A stretch of DNA of 51,118 bases from a virus. The number at the start of each line of letters is the position of its first letter. The first letter of the stretch is position 1. The notes beneath the pieces are model-generated. The model worked only from the letters and a program-made list of their open reading frames with translations, ran no database searches and was not told where the DNA came from. Of this stretch, positions 48,486 to 51,118 are shown one piece after another. A program made the translations under genes and the position numbers. The stretch covers positions 1-51,118 of the IMG/VR virus record IMGVR_UViG_3300009706_000001. The stretch is one strand, 5' to 3'.

Positions 48486-49319
48486 CTAGGAGGCGTTGAA
48501 GACGTAGCCGTCGTTCTTCTCAGCGTCGAGCGTGAGGTTCCACAGACCGGTGTTCAGATCCACATTCTTCTGGATGTTGGTCACCGCCCGCGTCACACCA
48601 CGCCTTCGCCCGATATGCGCGGTGTTCATTTTCCCCCGCATCAGGTTCTCCTGGACTACATTGAAGACAGACCAGAGGTTCGCACCCCGGTCGGCTTCCC
48701 GGTGTATGGTGAGCAATTCCCTAGAGTCCCGCAGTCTTGACGTGATAAATGTTGGCATCACATCATCGTAGTTCTTCGGCGTCGGCAGCAGCTTCGCGGC
48801 TTTGTATGCATAGTTCTCCATCATTTGCCTTGTCATGGTGATCTCCGCCAGCTTCGGGATGCGATCGGCTATGCTGTTCGCAACCTCTATGGTCGCCGCA
48901 GCCGCCGCCATAATCTCCGGCACGTTCTTCATGAGGTGCCGAAACTTCACCCTGCTCGTCAATTCTCCGTCCGTCACGATGAGCCCGTTCGCACAGACAA
49001 AGACTTCCATGGCCGCATACATCTGGAACGTGCATGCCCCATCATGGCTGTTGATGAGCAGCAACTGCGGGGTCACCCCGTTAATCAGCGCCGCATTGGC
49101 ACGTTGCAGCACGAGCATATGCTTGGCCGAACGTGGGTCTTTCGTTCTGGGACGTGCGGCGACACACTTCTTCAACACCCAGCCCTCCATCAGCATCGTC
49201 TCCAATACGGCTCGGGTGTCGAAGAAGCCATACTTGGCGCTGACCGTGTCGGCGCGTCTCGGATCGACAAGAGACGGCGGCAGCGATGGGTGCGTGTTCT
49301 GCAAGGTAAGCATATTCAT
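48486..49319 (-). CDS. DUF932 phage/plasmid-like protein
   Basis: A 277-aa protein with the DUF932 pattern, including LLINSHDGACTFQMYAAMEVFVCANGLIV. The start at 49319 has AAAAGGAACAGACCC upstream. DUF932 proteins are common in phages and plasmids; the biochemical role is unknown to me. A hairpin and a copy of the 21-bp palindrome lie in its upstream region. Confidence 0.85.
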   Translation of the reverse strand: MNMLTLQNTHPSLPPSLVDPRRADTVSAKYGFFDTRAVLETMLMEGWVLKKCVAARPRTKDPRSAKHMLVLQRANAALINGVTPQLLLINSHDGACTFQMYAAMEVFVCANGLIVTDGELTSRVKFRHLMKNVPEIMAAAAATIEVANSIADRIPKLAEITMTRQMMENYAYKAAKLLPTPKNYDDVMPTFITSRLRDSRELLTIHREADRGANLWSVFNVVQENLMRGKMNTAHIGRRRGVTRAVTNIQKNVDLNTGLWNLTLDAEKNDGYVFNAS

Positions 49320-49364
49320 GGGTCTGTTCCTTTTCTTTTTATCTCCGCTCTTAAGTAATGCGTC

Positions 49365-49389
49365 GTGGGAAACACTTCGTGTTTTCCAC
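49365..49389. promoter_or_regulatory. Leader hairpin before the DUF932 gene
   Basis: Arms GTGGGAAACAC and GTGTTTTCCAC form an 11-bp inverted repeat with one mismatch and a TTC loop. It lies between palindrome 5 and the ribosome site, mirroring the palindrome-hairpin-gene order at 314-372. Confidence 0.55.
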
Positions 49390-49398
49390 ACGCCTTGT

Positions 49399-49419
49399 TT
49401 TGGGACATGATGTCCCAAA
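49399..49419. promoter_or_regulatory. 21-bp palindrome, copy 5 (putative operator)
   Basis: Perfect half-sites with central G. It lies 80 bp upstream of the DUF932 start and 14 bp after the end of the preceding gene. On the circular map it is about 2.1 kb from copy 1. Confidence 0.7.
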
Positions 49420-49433
49420 CTGGTAGCCGAATA

Positions 49434-49691
49434 TCATGTGATATTCATGCTGTCGACATAGGTGCTGAGCCAGAGCGGGCCATGCGTATTCCGCAAGGCG
49501 TGCAAGGGCCCAGCGAGGCGGCAGAATTGCCAGTCGAGTAGCAGTTCCCTGTGCCACTCTGTGCCATGGCTGTGGGCATACTCCTCCAGCAATACACGCT
49601 GCTCGTCGGAGATCGGTGGGCATGCCCCGAGAATCGAAGGCCGTTTGCCGTGTTCACCTAGCTCTGATTTGATGGGTTGTTTATTTTTCAT
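49434..49691 (-). CDS. Small early protein, unknown
   Basis: An 85-aa protein starting MKNKQPIKSELGEHGKRPS, with SDEQRVLLEEYAHSHGTEWHREL in the middle. The ribosome site is weak. It overlaps the next upstream gene by four bases (ATGA-type). Not recognised. Confidence 0.55.
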   Translation of the reverse strand: MKNKQPIKSELGEHGKRPSILGACPPISDEQRVLLEEYAHSHGTEWHRELLLDWQFCRLAGPLHALRNTHGPLWLSTYVDSMNIT

Positions 49692-49870
49692 GGTTTTCTA
49701 ACATCATTTGCAGAAGTCCAATAGCTCGGCCAGGACAAGTCTATGATGCGATTCCTGCACTGGGTGCAGGTGATGGCATGCTTGAGGATGAACAGTTCTT
49801 GGTCCGTGGTGAGTTGATTATTGACGTAGTCTTTCATCATTTCCCGCTGTTCGCATTGTGTTTTAGTCAT
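49688..49870 (-). CDS. Small zf-HC2-like zinc-finger protein
   Basis: A 60-aa protein with HAITCTQC, the H-x3-C-x2-C motif of anti-sigma zinc fingers, after an acidic helix (TTDQELFILK). AAAGGAGAACA precedes the ATG. An anti-sigma-like role against host transcription is possible but only suggested by the motif. Confidence 0.6.
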   Translation of the reverse strand: MTKTQCEQREMMKDYVNNQLTTDQELFILKHAITCTQCRNRIIDLSWPSYWTSANDVRKP

Positions 49871-50351
49871 TGTTCTCCTTTAATAAGGCTTCACAGAGTG
49901 TGTCGTAAGTGTGTTTGCCGATGCCTCGATTTATGCGTTCACGATTGCCCGCTACGTTGAGTCTGACGATATCGTTTTTGATTACCCACTCTCGCAATTC
50001 TGTAGGTGTTGGGTTTTCATTCCAGTGGTCGCGCCAGCTTAATCCATAGTTATATTCGGCTGCTTGTCTAGTGCAGTAATATCCCGAACTGTCGGTGTTA
50101 CCAAACCACACGGTGCCATCAGCGGATTCGACATTCAAGATCGTGCGTTCTCGGTAGTCAGTGGAGACTGTTTCTCGTAGATGATAGCGTCTCATCTGCT
50201 CATCTGTGAGTGGGCCAGTGTCAGTGCGTCGGTTTTTTGGAACCCAACCTCCCGTGAGTAGCCCAAGTGTCCGACCAGCGGCTAATCCGCCTTGGTCAGC
50301 GCCAGTTTGTGCGCCAGATACAATTGTGTTGACTGGTGATGGCTTAGTCAT
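49863..50351 (-). CDS. SLOG/YpsA-like protein
   Basis: A 162-aa protein with IVSGAQTGADQGGLAAG near residue 10, the nucleotide-binding signature of the SLOG superfamily branch called putative molybdenum carrier (YpsA-like), and GGWVPKNRRTDTG following. SLOG proteins bind nucleotide-derived ligands. The ATG at 50351 follows GGAG...GGGG. In a phage it might sense or sequester a signal nucleotide; this is inference. Confidence 0.8.
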   Translation of the reverse strand: MTKPSPVNTIVSGAQTGADQGGLAAGRTLGLLTGGWVPKNRRTDTGPLTDEQMRRYHLRETVSTDYRERTILNVESADGTVWFGNTDSSGYYCTRQAAEYNYGLSWRDHWNENPTPTELREWVIKNDIVRLNVAGNRERINRGIGKHTYDTLCEALLKENND

Positions 50352-50514
50352 AGAATCCCCAGGCTCCGAGTACGGTGGCGGTGAAAATTCCGCCGATGAG
50401 TAACGAGAAGATGATGCAGTTGAGTGCGGCGAGGCCCTGTTGGATGGTCGAGCGCCCGCAGCATGCACACCGTTGAGACGTTGTCAACTTGTAAGGATTG
50501 GTTCTTGTATACAT
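50344..50514 (-). CDS. Small membrane protein with CxCC motif
   Basis: A 56-aa protein with CACC near residue 17 and a C-terminal membrane segment (NCIIFSLLIGGIFTATVLGAW). The ATG at 50514 is preferred because AAAGG lies 9 bases upstream. It overlaps the SLOG gene by 8 bases. Unknown function. Confidence 0.6.
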   Translation of the reverse strand: MYTRTNPYKLTTSQRCACCGRSTIQQGLAALNCIIFSLLIGGIFTATVLGAWGFYD

Positions 50515-50519
50515 GGTGC

Positions 50520-50696
50520 TCATCCTTTCCAGAGTGAGAGTAAGAGGGTGCTCACGAAGAGGATCGGGATCAGGGTGGCCAAGGCAATGTAGGCGCCAAT
50601 GATGGAATTGAAGTAGTAAAGCTGCCCGATCAGGCCGAGAATGACGAAGGCCATCCCGATGGGTGCCCAGGCGTAGAAGAGTGCGATGTCTATCAT
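50520..50696 (-). CDS. 58-aa two-span membrane protein
   Basis: Starts MIDIALFYAWAPIGMAF; two hydrophobic segments (residues about 5-25 and 33-56) cover most of the protein. The start overlaps the previous stop by four bases (ATGA), and GAAGAGG lies upstream. A holin-like or superinfection-exclusion role is possible; the sequence gives no more. Confidence 0.65.
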   Translation of the reverse strand: MIDIALFYAWAPIGMAFVILGLIGQLYYFNSIIGAYIALATLIPILFVSTLLLSLWKG

Positions 50697-50872
50697 GCCT
50701 GCACCTCTTCATTCGCCCCGGTGAGCATCAACCTGGCGTCCTGGCCCAGGACCTCAGCCGCTCGCCAGAGGACGCCCGTCACCGCGTTTACGCCGTCTAT
50801 CGACCTGCGGGCCGTGTGTAGCAGCTCAATCGCGTCCAGTGTCGCCTGGAGGAGGATTCTGGTATCTTTCAT
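50693..50872 (-). CDS. Small helical early protein
   Basis: A 59-aa protein (MKDTRILLQATLDAIELLH start). The ATG at 50872 is preferred over 50896 because GAGGAG lies 7 bases upstream. It is coupled to the membrane gene downstream and lies 25 bases after the junction-spanning gene. Function unknown. Confidence 0.6.
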   Translation of the reverse strand: MKDTRILLQATLDAIELLHTARRSIDGVNAVTGVLWRAAEVLGQDARLMLTGANEEVQA

Positions 50873-50897
50873 TGTGTTTCTCCTCTCTTTGTCCATG

Positions 50898-51118
50898 TTA
50901 GTCAGTTTCCTTCCGAGGGATCAGCGTGTTATTGGCGGCGAACGTCATAAACTCTAGCACTTCTTCTGGCGTTCTCCATCCTGCGGCAGTATCACCATCC
51001 GGAAAGGCGTGCCACGGCATATCAACGTCTGCATATGCCGCGATTTCTACCGTTATGGCTTCTTCAACGTGTTGACGCCTGATACCGTCCGACGAAGAAT
51101 ACGTGCCCTCTCCCCACT
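50898..51118 (-). CDS. Small phage protein, C-terminal part (gene spans the window ends)
   Basis: This is the continuation of the gene starting at 114: after removing the duplicated 23 bases, 65 further codons run from 51095 to the stop at 50898. It contains DVDMPWHAFPDGDTAAGW and PEEVLEFMTFAANN. Reading through the join in one frame is the best evidence that the molecule is circular or circularly permuted. Confidence 0.8.
   Translation of the reverse strand, partial: WGEGTYSSSDGIRRQHVEEAITVEIAAYADVDMPWHAFPDGDTAAGWRTPEEVLEFMTFAANNTLIPRKETD
51096..51118. repeat. Terminal direct repeat, right copy
   Basis: Identical to bases 1-23. See the left copy. Confidence 0.9.

Noticed and set aside
1-51118. 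Integrase, CI-like repressor, partition genes, tRNAs, CRISPR array, transposase
   Set aside because: None was recognisable on either strand, although a divergent small regulator could be missed.

Overview
The window reads as the complete genome of a short-tailed (podovirus-like) bacteriophage of about 51.1 kb, assembled as a circle and cut at an arbitrary point. The last 23 bases repeat the first 23, and one minus-strand gene reads through the join without a frame break (its start is at 114, its stop at 50898). Terminase, portal, scaffold and capsid genes are followed by large internal virion proteins. I see no tape-measure, sheath or tube genes, which fits a short tail. There is no recognisable integrase, CI-like repressor, partition gene, tRNA or CRISPR array, so a virulent life style is the simplest reading. 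The host cannot be named; it is a bacterium with sigma-70-like promoters and Shine-Dalgarno-led genes.

The genome has two transcription arms. The rightward arm (about 1383 to 31237) starts with an unrecognised 169-aa protein. After a noncoding stretch (1893-2732) rich in palindromes and repeats come small and large terminase, portal, a run of small virion-like proteins, scaffold, major capsid protein, head-tail adaptor, a large tail-hub/nozzle-like protein, small fibre-like proteins, a membrane/holin-like pair with a DUF5675-type protein, a proline-rich protein, several internal virion proteins including a 1360-aa protein ending in a lytic transglycosylase, and a metallophosphoesterase.

The leftward arm starts at a consensus promoter (1051-1022) and runs through the join down to 31203. 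First come many small early proteins: membrane proteins, zinc-ribbon proteins, a SLOG/YpsA-like protein, DUF932, a GP88-like protein, a Dam-type adenine methyltransferase and two SprT-like metalloproteases. A compact replication block follows: RepA-like helicase, Cas4/RecB-like Fe-S nuclease, a P-loop ATPase, a candidate DNA-binding accessory protein, an M15-like peptidase with a membrane protein, a third HExxH protein, class II ribonucleotide reductase, ThyX, an unusual family A DNA polymerase and two conserved phage proteins. Ribonucleotide reductase, ThyX and polymerase are adjacent, so dNTP supply and replication are probably co-expressed.

The most unusual part is the control region, which is continuous across the join (about 49.4 kb through 0 to 2.7 kb). 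It carries five copies of a 21-bp palindrome, divergent promoters, a strong leftward promoter followed closely by a terminator (a possible small RNA), a 29-bp inverted duplication carrying DnaA-box-like sequences, an iteron-like cluster that may be the origin, and a late promoter that abuts a second palindrome and is followed by a terminator-like leader, suggesting antitermination control. All function calls rest on reading motifs by eye; no database search was possible.
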